Positions 16,008-25,259 of a DNA stretch of 64,000 nt are shown piece by piece (the first letter of the stretch is position 1; every line of letters starts with the position of its first letter). A program made the translations under genes and the position numbers. Source of the DNA: Gemmatimonadaceae bacterium (GTDB lineage: Bacteria > Gemmatimonadota > Gemmatimonadetes > Gemmatimonadales > Gemmatimonadaceae); NCBI GenBank assembly GCA_020852815.1, contig JADZAN010000039.1:62001-126000 (forward strand), given 5' to 3'. The notes under the pieces are model-generated. The model ran no database searches and was not told the DNA's origin. It worked only from the letters and a program-made list of their open reading frames with translations.

Positions 16008-16043
16008 CACGGCTGACTCTTCGGCTGGGGTGCACCCTGACAA

Positions 16044-16456
16044 CGACAGCAGGGTGCCAATGGGCTCCGAGCAATATATCCGTAATCAGGAGTGTCGAGG
16101 GGGCGGTATTGCTGGCGTTTCGCGTCGCCGAGCGCGCGGTGTGTGACGAGTTCCTCACCATCGAGCGCTTGGTGAGTCATGTGTTCAGAATCTTCACAGC
16201 TGGGTACGCGGAGGGGGACGTGCGGTGGGAAAGGTCCACCCCGAATATGGGGGGGGTGGGCTTCGTGGTGTGAAGATCGTCGGCGGCGATGCGGGTTCTG
16301 CCGTCAACGAATCGGTCACGTCGTGCCACACCCTACCGAACAAAAGAAGCAACTCCTTCACCCTCGATTGGGGGGTGGATCCCACGCTGTGGCCTTTCTC
16401 TCCGTGTTCCCCGCGGTAAAGGTCCAAGGCGCCTCACACATCGCACACCAGGGAGT
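16044..16456. other. Gap without a recognisable gene
   Basis: About 410 bases between the GroES-like gene (upstream side) and the end of the M24 peptidase gene. Open frames here have no homologous look and no convincing start. I see no terminator with a T tract, and only a GGGGGGGTGGG run near 16250. Confidence 0.5.
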
Positions 16457-17866
16457 TCAGGCCCCTACCTTGGCCTTCACGAGGTGGTACTGCGACTGCC
16501 GCTTGAACGCCCAGCGCGGCTTGCCGTCGGCGCCGAGGATGAAGTCCTCTTCCTGCGCGATGCTGACCTTCTGCCCTCCCCACTCGGGCACCGGCGAGGT
16601 GGTCTGCAGCTCCGAGGAGAACCACATGGACGGGATGACCTTGGCGTCGCCGCGTCCCGGGACGCCGTCCTGGTAGTCCCAGAGGCCGAAGATGGGGCCG
16701 GCGCCGTGGCCGTGCATTCCGATGGGGTGCGAGTACATGGTCCCTTCGATTCCTTCGCTCGCCAGCTTGGCGCGCGTGGCGCGGAGGACGTCGTTCCCGC
16801 TGCGGGCGGGGCGCGTCTCCTCGAAGAGGATGTCCTGGAAGCGGTTGGAGTTGGCGAGCGCCTGCTGCAACCCGGGGGGCGGGGCGACCTCGCCCTCCTT
16901 GAGGACGTAGGCGTTGTGCTGCGTGTCGGTGTTGAGGCGCATGGCGGTGATCCCGACGTCGCAGTGCAGCACGTCACCGGGGAGGATGACGGGATTGGCG
17001 CCTAACGTGGCACCGGTCGCCCCCTGCCGCTGGATGGAGATGGACGGCTGGAACCAGGTGCCGAGGCCGAGGTCGTTCACCTGCTGCCGCCACCACCAGA
17101 CCAGGTCGTCGGTGCGGGTCACGCCCGGGGTGATGGCCTCGTTGGAGAACATGCGCGCGATGAGCGAGTGCACCAGCTCGGTCATCTTGCCGAAGACCAC
17201 CTCTTCCTCGGGGAGTCGCGAGGCGATCAGCTGCAACGGCAGTTCCTCGGCGCGCTTGAAACGGGCTGTCCACTTCTTCCCGATCATCGCGCTCATCCCC
17301 TCCAGCTCGCCGGCAGAGAGCCCGTCGGAGAAGGCGTGCGTGCGCGACACGTCGATCCCGATGACCCTGGGGTTGCGCTCCTCCAGCACCTCCTTGAGGA
17401 GGAGCCATTGCTGGTCTCCCCACAGCTCGGCGTTGCGCCCGCCGGCCGTGTTGGCGATGACCTTCTTCGCCGTGTAGGCCTTGTATACCCCGCCCTGCGA
17501 CGTCCCGCCTAACGCCAGTCGCTCGACGCACGAGCCGTCGCCCGGATCGGCCGTCCCTGCTGCCGCGCATTTGTCGAAGAAGACGTAGATCGTGCGTCGC
17601 CGCGCCGCGAAGGTGGTGGGCGAGACGATCGACGAGAAGACCGGATCCTCGTTGTACTCGCGCATCGCGATCACCCAGACGTCGATCCCGTGCGCGCGCA
17701 TCAGCCGGGGAAGCACCGTCGTCATGCGCTGCTCGAGCCAGCGCTGCTGCGTCGCGGCCTGCTCGCGAAGCGTGCCGAAGGGGCGCGTTTGCGCGCTGGC
17801 ACCTGTACTGAGCAGGGTGAGTAATGCGAGAGTCGCGAGCGGCGCGAGGAGTCGGCGGTGGGGCAT
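16457..17866 (-). CDS. Secreted M24-family metallopeptidase (Xaa-Pro aminopeptidase-like)
   Basis: Exported dinuclear-metal peptidase of the creatinase/aminopeptidase P (M24) fold, probably acting on proline-containing peptides in the periplasm. The 469-residue product has a signal peptide (LLAPLATLALLTLLSTGASAQ). The N-terminal creatinase-like domain is followed by the pita-bread domain with metal ligands in GDVLHCDVGITAMRLNTDTQ (two Asp), HPIGMHGHGAGP (His), SSELQT (Glu) and IAQEEDF (Glu). It starts a few bases from a G-rich intergenic module and lies downstream of an aldo-keto reductase on the same strand. Confidence 0.9.
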   Translation of the reverse strand: MPHRRLLAPLATLALLTLLSTGASAQTRPFGTLREQAATQQRWLEQRMTTVLPRLMRAHGIDVWVIAMREYNEDPVFSSIVSPTTFAARRRTIYVFFDKCAAAGTADPGDGSCVERLALGGTSQGGVYKAYTAKKVIANTAGGRNAELWGDQQWLLLKEVLEERNPRVIGIDVSRTHAFSDGLSAGELEGMSAMIGKKWTARFKRAEELPLQLIASRLPEEEVVFGKMTELVHSLIARMFSNEAITPGVTRTDDLVWWWRQQVNDLGLGTWFQPSISIQRQGATGATLGANPVILPGDVLHCDVGITAMRLNTDTQHNAYVLKEGEVAPPPGLQQALANSNRFQDILFEETRPARSGNDVLRATRAKLASEGIEGTMYSHPIGMHGHGAGPIFGLWDYQDGVPGRGDAKVIPSMWFSSELQTTSPVPEWGGQKVSIAQEEDFILGADGKPRWAFKRQSQYHLVKAKVGA

Positions 17867-17868
17867 GG

Positions 17869-17922
17869 ACGGGAGACGGGGGACGGGAGACGGGAGTGCG
17901 AGCGGCGCGGGGCGCCGCTCGC
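17869..17922. repeat. Intergenic module: G-rich units plus 11-bp hairpin
   Basis: GGACGGGAGACGGGGGACGG-type units (17869-17897) followed by a perfect 11-bp hairpin GCGAGCGGCGC-GGG-GCGCCGCTCGC at 17898-17922. On the minus strand the hairpin lies downstream of the aldo-keto reductase, and the C-rich units run up to the M24 peptidase start. Confidence 0.8.
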
Positions 17923-17959
17923 GGGCGGGGCATCAAGGTGCGCGGGGAGGTGCGGCCGT

Positions 17960-18979
17960 CTAGCGGTGCTGTTGCGTGGTGAGCACCAGGCCGCCGTCCA
18001 TCCACCCTCGCACGGGGTGCGGCTGGTACGGGGCTTCGAGTTCCGCGCACTCCTCGGGCGTGAGTGACAGGTCGACAGCCGCAACGGCCGCCTCGAGCTG
18101 TTCGAGCCTGGTCGTGCCGACGATCGGCGCGGTCACGGCCGGGCGGGAGAGGAGCCAGGCGAGCGCCACCTGCGCCGGCTGCACACCGCGGCGAGCGGCC
18201 ACGCGAATGGTGGCGTCGACGACATCCCAGTCGGCCGGATGGTCGTACAGCTGGTCGGCGAGCACGCCATCGCCATCGTCGCGCAACGACATCCCGTGAG
18301 CGCCGCGCTGTCGCTTCCCGCCTAACAAGCCGCGCGCCAGCGGCGACCACGGGATCACCCCCAGCCCCTGGTCCCTGCAGAGCGGGAGCATCTCTCGCTC
18401 CTCCTCGCGGTACACGAGGTTGTAGTGGTTCTGCATGCTGACGAACTTCGCCCACCCGTTGCGCTCCGAGATCGAGAGCGCCTTCATCAGCTGCCACGCG
18501 AACATCGAGCTGGCGCCGAGGTAGAGGACCTTCCCCTGCCGCACGAGCTGGTCGAGCGCAGCGAGCGTTTCCTCCACCGGCGTCTCGGCGTGGTGACGGT
18601 GGACCTGGTAGAGGTCGATGCGCTCCACGCCAAGCCGGCGCAGCGAGGCCTCGCACGACTGGATGATGTGCTTGCGCGAGAGCCCGATGCGGTTGGGCCC
18701 GTCGCCCATCTTGAGCCGCACCTTGGTCGCGATGACGACCTCGTCGAGCCGCGCATACTCGCGCAGCGAGCGCCCGGTAATCTCCTCGCTCACGCCCAGC
18801 GAGTAGACGTCGGCCGTGTCGAAGAAGTTGATCCCCAACTCGACGGCGCGGCGAAAGAACGGCTTCGCGTCATCGTCCTCGAGGACCCAGCTGCGCCACT
18901 GACGGCTGCCAAAGCTCATGCAGCCAAGGGCAATGCGGGAGACCACGAGCCCGGTGGAACCCAACGTCGAGAATTTCAT
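17960..18979 (-). CDS. Aldo/keto reductase
   Basis: NADPH-dependent cytosolic oxidoreductase of the AKR superfamily (YajO/Tas-like group), 339 residues. Conserved points: MKFSTLGSTGLVVSRIALGC at the N-terminus, NFFDTADVYSLGVSEE with catalytic Asp and Tyr, VVIATKV with the catalytic Lys, DLYQVHRHH with the His, and the cofactor region PIVGTTRLEQLEAAV near the C-terminus. The segment NHYNLVYREEEREM is also typical. Substrate unknown. It precedes the M24 peptidase on the same strand with a repeat module between. Confidence 0.92.
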   Translation of the reverse strand: MKFSTLGSTGLVVSRIALGCMSFGSRQWRSWVLEDDDAKPFFRRAVELGINFFDTADVYSLGVSEEITGRSLREYARLDEVVIATKVRLKMGDGPNRIGLSRKHIIQSCEASLRRLGVERIDLYQVHRHHAETPVEETLAALDQLVRQGKVLYLGASSMFAWQLMKALSISERNGWAKFVSMQNHYNLVYREEEREMLPLCRDQGLGVIPWSPLARGLLGGKRQRGAHGMSLRDDGDGVLADQLYDHPADWDVVDATIRVAARRGVQPAQVALAWLLSRPAVTAPIVGTTRLEQLEAAVAAVDLSLTPEECAELEAPYQPHPVRGWMDGGLVLTTQQHR

Positions 18980-18999
18980 GGAAGGCCGCTCGCCTTCTC

Positions 19000-19539
19000 C
19001 TACTGGTGAGGATGTGTGACCTCGTGATGCACCGCATCCAGCGTATGCCCGCGGTGCGCCCGCTTGACCAGCAAGGTGCGCACGAGCTGGACGACACCGG
19101 CGAGGACGAGGGCAAAGGCCGTAACGGTGGCGAGGCGCCAGAAGAGTGTCGAGGTGGCCATCCCCGGCCAGTCGGCGTAGGTGGCGCGCGCCGAGCCGAT
19201 GGGTTCGCGGTGCAGCGCGATGAGGGCGAGCGAGGTGAGCGACTCGGCGGCCGCCTCGATCACCGCGAAGAGCGGGGCGCGCCAGATCCAGTGGCGCAGC
19301 GTGAAGTTCCCGAGGTGCAACGCCACCATCGCGAAGAGAATGGCCAGGCGCACGGCGAACATCACGCCGGCAAAGACCAGCGAGTCGTTAGGCCCCTGCG
19401 TCAGCACCACGGCCCAGAACAGGCGCAGCACCACACCCGTCACCAGCGCCATCTCGACCACCGACATCGAGAATCGGCGAAACGCCGGCGGCTCCTCGAG
19501 CCGGAAGGTGCCCGTGACCTGGGGGAAGAACGGAGGCAT
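19000..19539 (-). CDS. Uncharacterised four-helix membrane protein
   Basis: Not assigned to a family. The 179-residue product has about four hydrophobic segments (VEMALVTGVVLRLFWAVVL, VFAGVMFAVRLAILFAMVALH, LFAVIEAAAESLTSLALIAL, ATVTAFALVLAGVVQLV) and a His-rich C-terminal tail (HTLDAVHHEVTHPHQ), which could bind metal. It ends 20 bases before the aldo-keto reductase start on the same strand. Confidence 0.65.
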   Translation of the reverse strand: MPPFFPQVTGTFRLEEPPAFRRFSMSVVEMALVTGVVLRLFWAVVLTQGPNDSLVFAGVMFAVRLAILFAMVALHLGNFTLRHWIWRAPLFAVIEAAAESLTSLALIALHREPIGSARATYADWPGMATSTLFWRLATVTAFALVLAGVVQLVRTLLVKRAHRGHTLDAVHHEVTHPHQ

Positions 19540-19857
19540 GTCTGGAACCTACGCCGCGAACCGGGCGTGCAACAGCGCACTGGCGCACAGTTGCGATGTG
19601 CGCCAAGCGGCGCACGCGAGCGGTAGAGCGCGCGTGATGGGTCTGGAGCGGGTGCGAGGCGAGTGCGAGGCGAGTGCGCGGTTGGTGCGCGTTGGGTACA
19701 GCTCGGGTGACGCGAAACGCGACATGGTGTGTCGCACTCTGCGTCACCCTACGGGCGTCGGACCGCCGCGCGCGAAGGCTCGACAGTCGTCAGGCAACTG
19801 CGCGATGCGTGCTGTGGCGACACACGTGCCACGCGCGCGGTCCAACGGGCCACGCGC
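19540..19857. other. Gap without a recognisable gene
   Basis: About 320 bases. The only structure is a short direct repeat GTGCGAGGCGA / GTGCGAGGCGA near 19650-19675. No gene or terminator can be supported. Confidence 0.5.
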
Positions 19858-20883
19858 TCAGTGGTTCGTGCTCGTCACCTGCTGTGCCAACCATGCCAGG
19901 CTTTCGCGCGCATGCAGGCGCCAGTACGGCCAGTCGTGCTTTCCCGGCCACTCGGCGTAGTGGGGGGGACGTCCGGCGCGCGTGAGTTCGGCGCGCAGCG
20001 CACGGTTCTGGTCGACGAGGCCGTCTTCGGTCCCGCAGTCGAGGAAGATCGCGGGGACGAGCGACGGGTTGGTTGCCAGGAGCAGTTGCACCCGACGGAA
20101 GGGGTCGCGCGCCTGCCACCCCGCGAGGTCGTTCCCGAACACCGGCCCCACGATGGGCCAGAAGCGCTCGCCCCAGCTTTCCCGCAGCGCGGAGTCGGTG
20201 GCCGCATAGCGCGGCGTCCCGTCGAACGGGTGGGGACCGTTGTACATCGGTGAGACGACGCCCGAGTGCGACGCGGCGGCGCGGAAGACATCGGGATACT
20301 GCAGCGCCATCGAGAGTGCGCCGAAGCCGCCCATGCTGAGCCCCGCCACCGCGCGCTGCGCGCGCGCGGTGGCGGTGCGGTACCTGGCGTCGATGGTCGA
20401 CACGAGGTCGCGCGCGATGTAGTCGTCGTAGTGTGGCCAGGGGACACAGTACGAGGCATCGGTGTCGTCGCCGGGGCGCGGCTTGAAGGCCGCCTTGCAC
20501 ACCGAGATGTCGAGGAGGCGATTCCACGTCGCATACCAGCCGTCGTCACCGTCGGGCATGACGACGATCATTTCCGGGAGCCCGGCGGCCACCATCGAGT
20601 CGAGCGTCACGTCGAGTCGCCCCTGCGTCGTCCAGTCGATCTCGCTCCCCCACATTCCGTGAAGGTAGTAAACCGACGGATAGCGCCGAGCCGTCTGCGC
20701 CGCGTAGCTGGGGGGGAGCCAGACGAGGGCGCGCTTGCGCGTGCCCAGCGCCTGCGACCAGAAGGTGAGGGTATCGATCGTCCCGCGGGCGGCGGCGCCC
20801 TGTGCAGCTGCCGGTGACGGCCCGCCAGCGAGAGCCGCGCCGAGAGCGAGCGCCGCCAGCGCCGTGAGGTGCAACCCTCGCAT
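19858..20883 (-). CDS. Secreted esterase D/antigen 85-like alpha/beta hydrolase
   Basis: Exported serine esterase of the putative-esterase (PF00756-like) family. Start at the ATG of MRGLHLTALAALALGAALAGG, a signal peptide ending near AAAQG; 341 residues. Nucleophile elbow GLSMGGFGALSMALQYPDVF, acid region AIFLDCGTEDGLVDQN and catalytic His in WPGKHDWPYWRLH follow the usual order. VYYLHGMWGSEIDW supplies the oxyanion region. It sits 14 bases downstream of the RidA-like lipoprotein gene on the same strand. Confidence 0.9.
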   Translation of the reverse strand: MRGLHLTALAALALGAALAGGPSPAAAQGAAARGTIDTLTFWSQALGTRKRALVWLPPSYAAQTARRYPSVYYLHGMWGSEIDWTTQGRLDVTLDSMVAAGLPEMIVVMPDGDDGWYATWNRLLDISVCKAAFKPRPGDDTDASYCVPWPHYDDYIARDLVSTIDARYRTATARAQRAVAGLSMGGFGALSMALQYPDVFRAAASHSGVVSPMYNGPHPFDGTPRYAATDSALRESWGERFWPIVGPVFGNDLAGWQARDPFRRVQLLLATNPSLVPAIFLDCGTEDGLVDQNRALRAELTRAGRPPHYAEWPGKHDWPYWRLHARESLAWLAQQVTSTNH

Positions 20884-20897
20884 GCGGCGGCCCCGGC

Positions 20898-21380
20898 TCA
20901 CGGCACCGCCGCGATGCACTCGATCTCGACGCGCGCCCCCAGGGCGAGCCCGTTGGTACCGAGCGCGCTTCGCGCCGGCTTGTTGCGGGGGAAGAAGGTC
21001 GCGTAGACCTCGTTCATGGCATCCCATTCGCGCATGTCGGCCATGAAGACGGTGCACTTCACCACGCGGTCGAGCGACGACCCGCTCTTCTCCAGCACCT
21101 CCTTGATGTTCAGCATCGTTTGTCGCGTCTCGGCCTGGATGCCGCCGGCCACCACGCCGCCCTGTGCGTTGGCCGAGGTCCCGATCTGCCCGGCCAGGAA
21201 GAGGAGGTTCCCCACCTGGACGGCGGGCGTGAAGGGGCGCGTGGGCTTGCCGTACGGCGTGTGCCAGGTGACGCCGTTCTCCGTCGTGCTTGTGGCTGAC
21301 GGCGCGGGCGCCGGTGTCGGCTTCGCCTGCGAACACGCGCACAGCGCGATGATCGCCAGCAGAGAGAAGGAGCGATGCAT
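20898..21380 (-). CDS. RidA-family lipoprotein
   Basis: Member of the RidA/YjgF/UK114 family, whose cytosolic members hydrolyse reactive enamines and imines. The 160-residue product begins with a lipoprotein signal, MHRSFSLLAIIALCACSQ, so this copy is predicted to be membrane-anchored outside the cytoplasm. The domain shows VGNLLFLAGQIG, KEVLEKSGSSLDRVVKCTVFMADM, then PARSALGTNGLALGARVEIECIA with the conserved Arg and Glu. It is followed at 14 bases by an exported esterase. Confidence 0.88.
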   Translation of the reverse strand: MHRSFSLLAIIALCACSQAKPTPAPAPSATSTTENGVTWHTPYGKPTRPFTPAVQVGNLLFLAGQIGTSANAQGGVVAGGIQAETRQTMLNIKEVLEKSGSSLDRVVKCTVFMADMREWDAMNEVYATFFPRNKPARSALGTNGLALGARVEIECIAAVP

Positions 21381-21390
21381 GGTGATGATG

Positions 21391-21481
21391 CGGCGGGAGA
21401 GGGGACGGGGAAAGCTTGCCCCAGCGAAGGCTGGGGGGGGATGAGAGTGACGACGCGTTGCGTCGCCGGGGCGCTGCGTCG
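21391..21481. repeat. Intergenic module with hairpin copy 2
   Basis: GGGAGAGGGGACGGGGAAAG leads into CCCCAGCGAAGGCTGGGG at 21419-21436 and then ATGAGAGTGACGACGCG with a 6-bp CGACGC/GCGTCG hairpin. It lies between the penicillin acylase stop and the RidA start (both minus strand). Confidence 0.8.
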
Positions 21482-23962
21482 TCACCGCGTTCGAGGCGAG
21501 GGGGGTAGTTCCAACCAGAGGAGTTGCTCGGTTTCCTGTTCCACTCGTGCGCGGGAGTAGACCAACGGGAAATACTCGTCGCGGGCCCACAGGGGGAGAA
21601 GGTCGCCGTAGTGGCGGCTGCGCGGGTCAGCGGACTGCCCGGGGACGTTGGTCACGACGGAGCGATCGAAGTTGGCGAGGTCGATGATCTCGCGGAACGA
21701 GGCGCCCGAGCCCTGCTTGAAGTCGCGCCCGCCGGTGGCGTAGACGGTGTTGGCATCGCCGCCGCGCGACGCAGGGGGGAGATCGTACTTCGCGGTGAGT
21801 GGATGCCGGAAGATGGCCTGATGGATGTCGCCGTAGCGCCACTTGGCGCGATCGGCGCCGAAGCGGCGCGTGAGCTCCGACGTGGCATCGTCGAGTGCGC
21901 CGAGGAGGAGGGAGTCGGTGGCGCCGCTGCTGGGGCGCGCGAGGACGCTCTCCAGCCACTCGTACTCGGCGCGCGCGGCGAGCGTGCGGGCGACGTCGGG
22001 GGCGTCGGCGAGCTCGCGCGTGATGGCGCGACGATACACGGCCGGGGCCCACGCCGAGAAGATCGTGGGGGCCACCTGGTCGCGCGACATGTGGAGGTTC
22101 CACTCGGCGAGGAGTCGCAGCTCGGGGCGCGATGCGGCTCCCTGGCGCCTGGCGGCGTCGACGAGGTGCGGGACGAGCGCCTCGGCGAGCTTCGAGCGAT
22201 CGTCGTGCTGCAGCTGACGGAAGTCGTCGATGGAGAAGAGGCGCGGCTGGCGCAGCACCTCACGCACGCGGTCGATGCGATAGCGCGACGCCCATTCGTA
22301 GGCGAGCGGGATGGGGTAGCCCGGGGGGAGGATGTTGTGGTTCGCGGTGGCGATGAAGCCGTCGGCGGGGTTGAAGGCGCGCGGAAGCTCCATCCCGGGG
22401 ACGAAGCCGTTCCACTCGTGCGATCCCTCGCCGGGAACCGGGAGGAGTCCGCTCCAGCTGCGCCGGGGCATGATCCCGCCGGCGACCCAACCGATGTTCC
22501 CGTCGACGTCGGCGTAGATCATGTTCTCGCTCGGCATCAGCCAGCGCGACATCGCCTGCTGGAACTCGTCCCAGTTGCGCGCGCGATCGAGCGAGAGCGA
22601 GGCGAGGTATGAGGCGGTGCCGGGCTCGGTGTGGACCGAGCGGAGGGCGATGCCGCGTTTGCGCGTGCTGTCGACGGAGAGGAGCGGGCCGTGGACGGTA
22701 TAGCGGATCGTGACGGTGCGCGGCGCTTCGCCCTTGATGCGGATCGTTTCGCGGTGCGATGCGATACGGCGCCAGCGTCCGTTGTGGCGATAGCAGTCGA
22801 GTGAGGATTCGGTACGGTTGGCGGTGGAATGGTTTGGTGGGGTGGGGGTGGGGGAGGTAGTGTGTTGTTGGGGGGGGCCCCCCACGCCGCCGACCTCACC
22901 CGCCTCACTCGCGCCTTCCGCGCCACCCGCCTCACCCGCCTCACCCGCCTCACCCACCTCACCCACCTCACCCGCCGCGCACGCGCCCAGCGTCTCCACG
23001 TACACGTCCTGCTGGTCCATCCCCACCACGGTGAGTCCGAACGCGATGCGCTCGTTATGCCCGATCGACACGCCGGGCGACGCCGGCTCCCCTGCCCCGA
23101 TCACGTTCCACCCCGGCGCCACCAGGTGTGTCAGGTAGCGCACCGCGGGATTGGTGATGACGCGATGCGGGTCGTTCGCGAGGATCGGCATCCCGGTCGC
23201 CGTCTTGCGACCGCTCACCGTCCAGTTGTTCGACCCCTCGATGCGGTTGTAGGCCACGTCGGCAAACGCCGCGCCGAACCCCCCTAACGACGCAGAGCTT
23301 ATCCCGGCGAGATCGAGCCCGCCCACCGGATCGAGCGCGCGCGCCGGCTCGGCCGGGAGCAACGCGTCCACGCGCGCCGCGCCAAGCCTGGCGACGAGTT
23401 CGGCACGCAGCACCTCGGAGGATGCGTTCGACACGCCCGAGAGCCCGGTCGAGCGTGCCAGCGGAACCTCCGGCGTCCACGGCTCGGGACGGAAGCCAAG
23501 GAGGGCGAACTCCGGGGGGAGCGAGTCACCTGCCATCGCGATGTAGGCATTCACGCCGCGCACGAAGGCGGTGACGATTGCCTTGGTGTCGGGCGCGTAC
23601 GACGCCCATTCCTTCGCCATGTCACCGCGGTAGCGAAAGGTGCGCGCAAAGCGGTCGCGCTCCACGGCGGCCGGCCCCAGCACCTCGGCCAGCCGCCCTT
23701 CACCCGCGCGTCGCCACATCTCCATCTGAAAGAGGCGATCCTGCGCGGCGACGAACCCCTGCGCGAAGAAGAGGTCGGCGGTGTTCCTGGCGTAGATGTG
23801 CGGCACACCCCAACGGTCGCGACGCACCTCCACCGGCGCCGTAAGTCCCCTTACCCGCAGCCGCTGCTCGTCGACCGCGCCGTCGCTCGCGCGCCACGCG
23901 ATCGCCCCCGACGCCGCGAGCGCCATCACGCCCGCAAGGATCCACCTGCGTTGTACCGCCAT
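21482..23962 (-). CDS. Penicillin acylase-family N-terminal nucleophile hydrolase
   Basis: Periplasmic Ntn-hydrolase precursor that self-cleaves into alpha and beta chains; family members hydrolyse amide bonds of beta-lactams or acyl-homoserine lactones. Start at the ATG of [19 protein letters not shown] (membrane or signal segment), 826 residues. The alpha chain has [31 protein letters not shown]; the beta-chain nucleophile is S244 in [19 protein letters not shown], followed by LANDPH. Residues about 324-382 form a Gly/Glu/Ala then Pro/Thr-rich insert encoded by tandem repeats, absent from the normal family. Substrate cannot be told from sequence. Confidence 0.9.
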   Translation of the reverse strand: MAVQRRWILAGVMALAASGAIAWRASDGAVDEQRLRVRGLTAPVEVRRDRWGVPHIYARNTADLFFAQGFVAAQDRLFQMEMWRRAGEGRLAEVLGPAAVERDRFARTFRYRGDMAKEWASYAPDTKAIVTAFVRGVNAYIAMAGDSLPPEFALLGFRPEPWTPEVPLARSTGLSGVSNASSEVLRAELVARLGAARVDALLPAEPARALDPVGGLDLAGISSASLGGFGAAFADVAYNRIEGSNNWTVSGRKTATGMPILANDPHRVITNPAVRYLTHLVAPGWNVIGAGEPASPGVSIGHNERIAFGLTVVGMDQQDVYVETLGACAAGEVGEVGEAGEAGEAGGAEGASEAGEVGGVGGPPQQHTTSPTPTPPNHSTANRTESSLDCYRHNGRWRRIASHRETIRIKGEAPRTVTIRYTVHGPLLSVDSTRKRGIALRSVHTEPGTASYLASLSLDRARNWDEFQQAMSRWLMPSENMIYADVDGNIGWVAGGIMPRRSWSGLLPVPGEGSHEWNGFVPGMELPRAFNPADGFIATANHNILPPGYPIPLAYEWASRYRIDRVREVLRQPRLFSIDDFRQLQHDDRSKLAEALVPHLVDAARRQGAASRPELRLLAEWNLHMSRDQVAPTIFSAWAPAVYRRAITRELADAPDVARTLAARAEYEWLESVLARPSSGATDSLLLGALDDATSELTRRFGADRAKWRYGDIHQAIFRHPLTAKYDLPPASRGGDANTVYATGGRDFKQGSGASFREIIDLANFDRSVVTNVPGQSADPRSRHYGDLLPLWARDEYFPLVYSRARVEQETEQLLWLELPPSPRTR
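22830..22985. repeat. In-frame tandem repeat inside the penicillin acylase gene
   Basis: Plus-strand units (CCTCACCCG/CCTCACCCA type, 9 bases) run from about 22890 to 22980, next to a GGGGTGGGGGTGGGGG stretch near 22840. They stay in frame and encode [11 protein letters not shown]-type residues. Confidence 0.85.
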
Positions 23963-24106
23963 GTCGGTTCCCGTCCTGACGCCATCGTGATTGTCGTCGC
24001 GCCGCCTGGCACGCCTCGACAACGTTGCGTCACACGAACGGTCGTGCGGAAGGGTGCGGTGCGAAACGCTTGCCGCGTTGGTGCGGCGATGCAGGGTATC
24101 GCGCGC

Positions 24107-24212
24107 GTGCCCGAGAGAACCCTGCTACACGAAGACACGAAGGGACGTAGTCGCCAGGGGAATCGAGCGCGTTCTCTCGGGCACACCCTCGGCTCGTCTT
24201 CGTGTCTTCGTG
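24107..24212. repeat. Two interleaved inverted repeats (pseudoknot order)
   Basis: Arm A GTGCCCGAGAGAAC (24107-24120) has a perfect complement at 24171-24184, and arm B CACGAAGACACGAAG (24128-24142) a perfect complement at 24198-24212. The order A-B-A'-B' means the two stems interleave. The gap 23963-24268 has no gene; it is upstream of the penicillin acylase and downstream of lepB. Confidence 0.85.
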
Positions 24213-24268
24213 CCTTCGTGTGACAAGCAGTTCCCTCCCCTCCCCAACGCACCCACCCCCCGCACTCC

Positions 24269-24300
24269 CAAAGAAAACGGGGCCGCGCCCGCGCGGCCCC
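24269..24300 (-). terminator. Intrinsic terminator of lepB
   Basis: Ten-base inverted repeat GGGGCCGCGC/GCGCGGCCCC (24279-24300), followed on the minus strand by CGTTTTCTTT. It lies 50 bases beyond the lepB stop, after hairpin copy 3. Confidence 0.85.
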
Positions 24301-24318
24301 ACTCCCACTCCCGTCGCC

Positions 24319-24336
24319 CCCCAGCCTTCGCTGGGG
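24319..24336. repeat. CCCCAGCCTTCGCTGGGG hairpin, copy 3
   Basis: Identical to the other copies and followed by CAAGCTTTCCCC, as at 46796. It lies between the lepB stop and the lepB terminator. Confidence 0.9.
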
Positions 24337-24352
24337 CAAGCTTTCCCCGTCC

Positions 24353-25132
24353 CTACTTGATCCAATGCCCAAGCCGCCCCCACCGAATCGCCGTCAGCCC
24401 GGGCAGCGCGTTGGGCGAATCCGGATCCCACGAGTAGTACACGAAGAGCGGACGACCGCGGAAGTTCTCGCGCGGGACGAGTCCCCAGTAGCGCGAGTCC
24501 TTCGAGTTGTAGCGGTTGTCGCCCATCATGAAGTAGTGCGCCGTCGGCACCACCAGCGGCCCCCAGTTGTCGTGCGTGGGCTGCGCCGGCGCGGGGCCAA
24601 AGCGTGACGTCTTGAGCCCGACCTCCTTCTGCCAATCGAACAGCGGCGACACTTCGTTGGGGTCACCGACTTCGGACGTGGCGCCATAGCCCTGCCGCTG
24701 CTCGATCCCGTTCACGAAGAGCTTCGCATCGCGCATGTAGAGCGTGTCCCCTGGCAAGCCGACGACGCGCTTCACGAGCGTCGGCGTCGGATCCCACGGC
24801 TGGTCAACCTGCGGCGGCGAGACAAAGACGGCGATGTCGTAACGCGCCGGCTCCGCGTAGCCCGGGAGGTTGACGCTCGTGAACGGGATGTTGGGGCCGA
24901 AGCGCAGCTTGTTCACGAAGAGCCAATCGCCCACCAGCATCGACGGGATCATGCTCCCCGACGGGATGCGATACGCTTCGAAGAAGAAGGCGCGGATGAA
25001 GAGGAAGAGCAGGACCGCGCCCGCGATCCCCTTCACGTTTTCCCAGAGCACACCCTTCGACAAGCCGGCGCTGCTCGACTTCTTCCGTGACTGGGCGACA
25101 ACGTTGCTGGGCTTGGATGACTTCTTGGCCAT
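24353..25132 (-). CDS. lepB: Signal peptidase I
   Basis: Membrane serine protease that removes signal peptides from exported proteins. The 259-residue product has a basic, Ser/Lys-rich cytoplasmic start, one membrane segment (GIAGAVLLFLFIRAFFFEAY), then box B IPSGSMIPS with catalytic S60 and box D LVKRVVGLPGD with general base K121, and box E GDNRYNSKDSRYWG. Length and motifs are standard. It is followed by an intrinsic terminator within a repeat module and is probably monocistronic. Confidence 0.96.
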   Translation of the reverse strand: MAKKSSKPSNVVAQSRKKSSSAGLSKGVLWENVKGIAGAVLLFLFIRAFFFEAYRIPSGSMIPSMLVGDWLFVNKLRFGPNIPFTSVNLPGYAEPARYDIAVFVSPPQVDQPWDPTPTLVKRVVGLPGDTLYMRDAKLFVNGIEQRQGYGATSEVGDPNEVSPLFDWQKEVGLKTSRFGPAPAQPTHDNWGPLVVPTAHYFMMGDNRYNSKDSRYWGLVPRENFRGRPLFVYYSWDPDSPNALPGLTAIRWGRLGHWIK

Positions 25133-25259
25133 GCGCTTGCGCGTGCAGGAGGAGTGGGAGCGGTGAATCTAACTACGTCGGGGACGCCCGCGGGTTCCAG
25201 ACGCACGAAAGGCGCGCCTCGGGAGAGACGCGCCCTTCGAAGCCACCTGGATCAGGCGC

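Noticed and set aside
22800-23287. Small plus-strand frames over the tandem repeat in the penicillin acylase gene
   Set aside because: Repetitive translation of the antisense strand; the sense frame is continuous and conserved on both sides.
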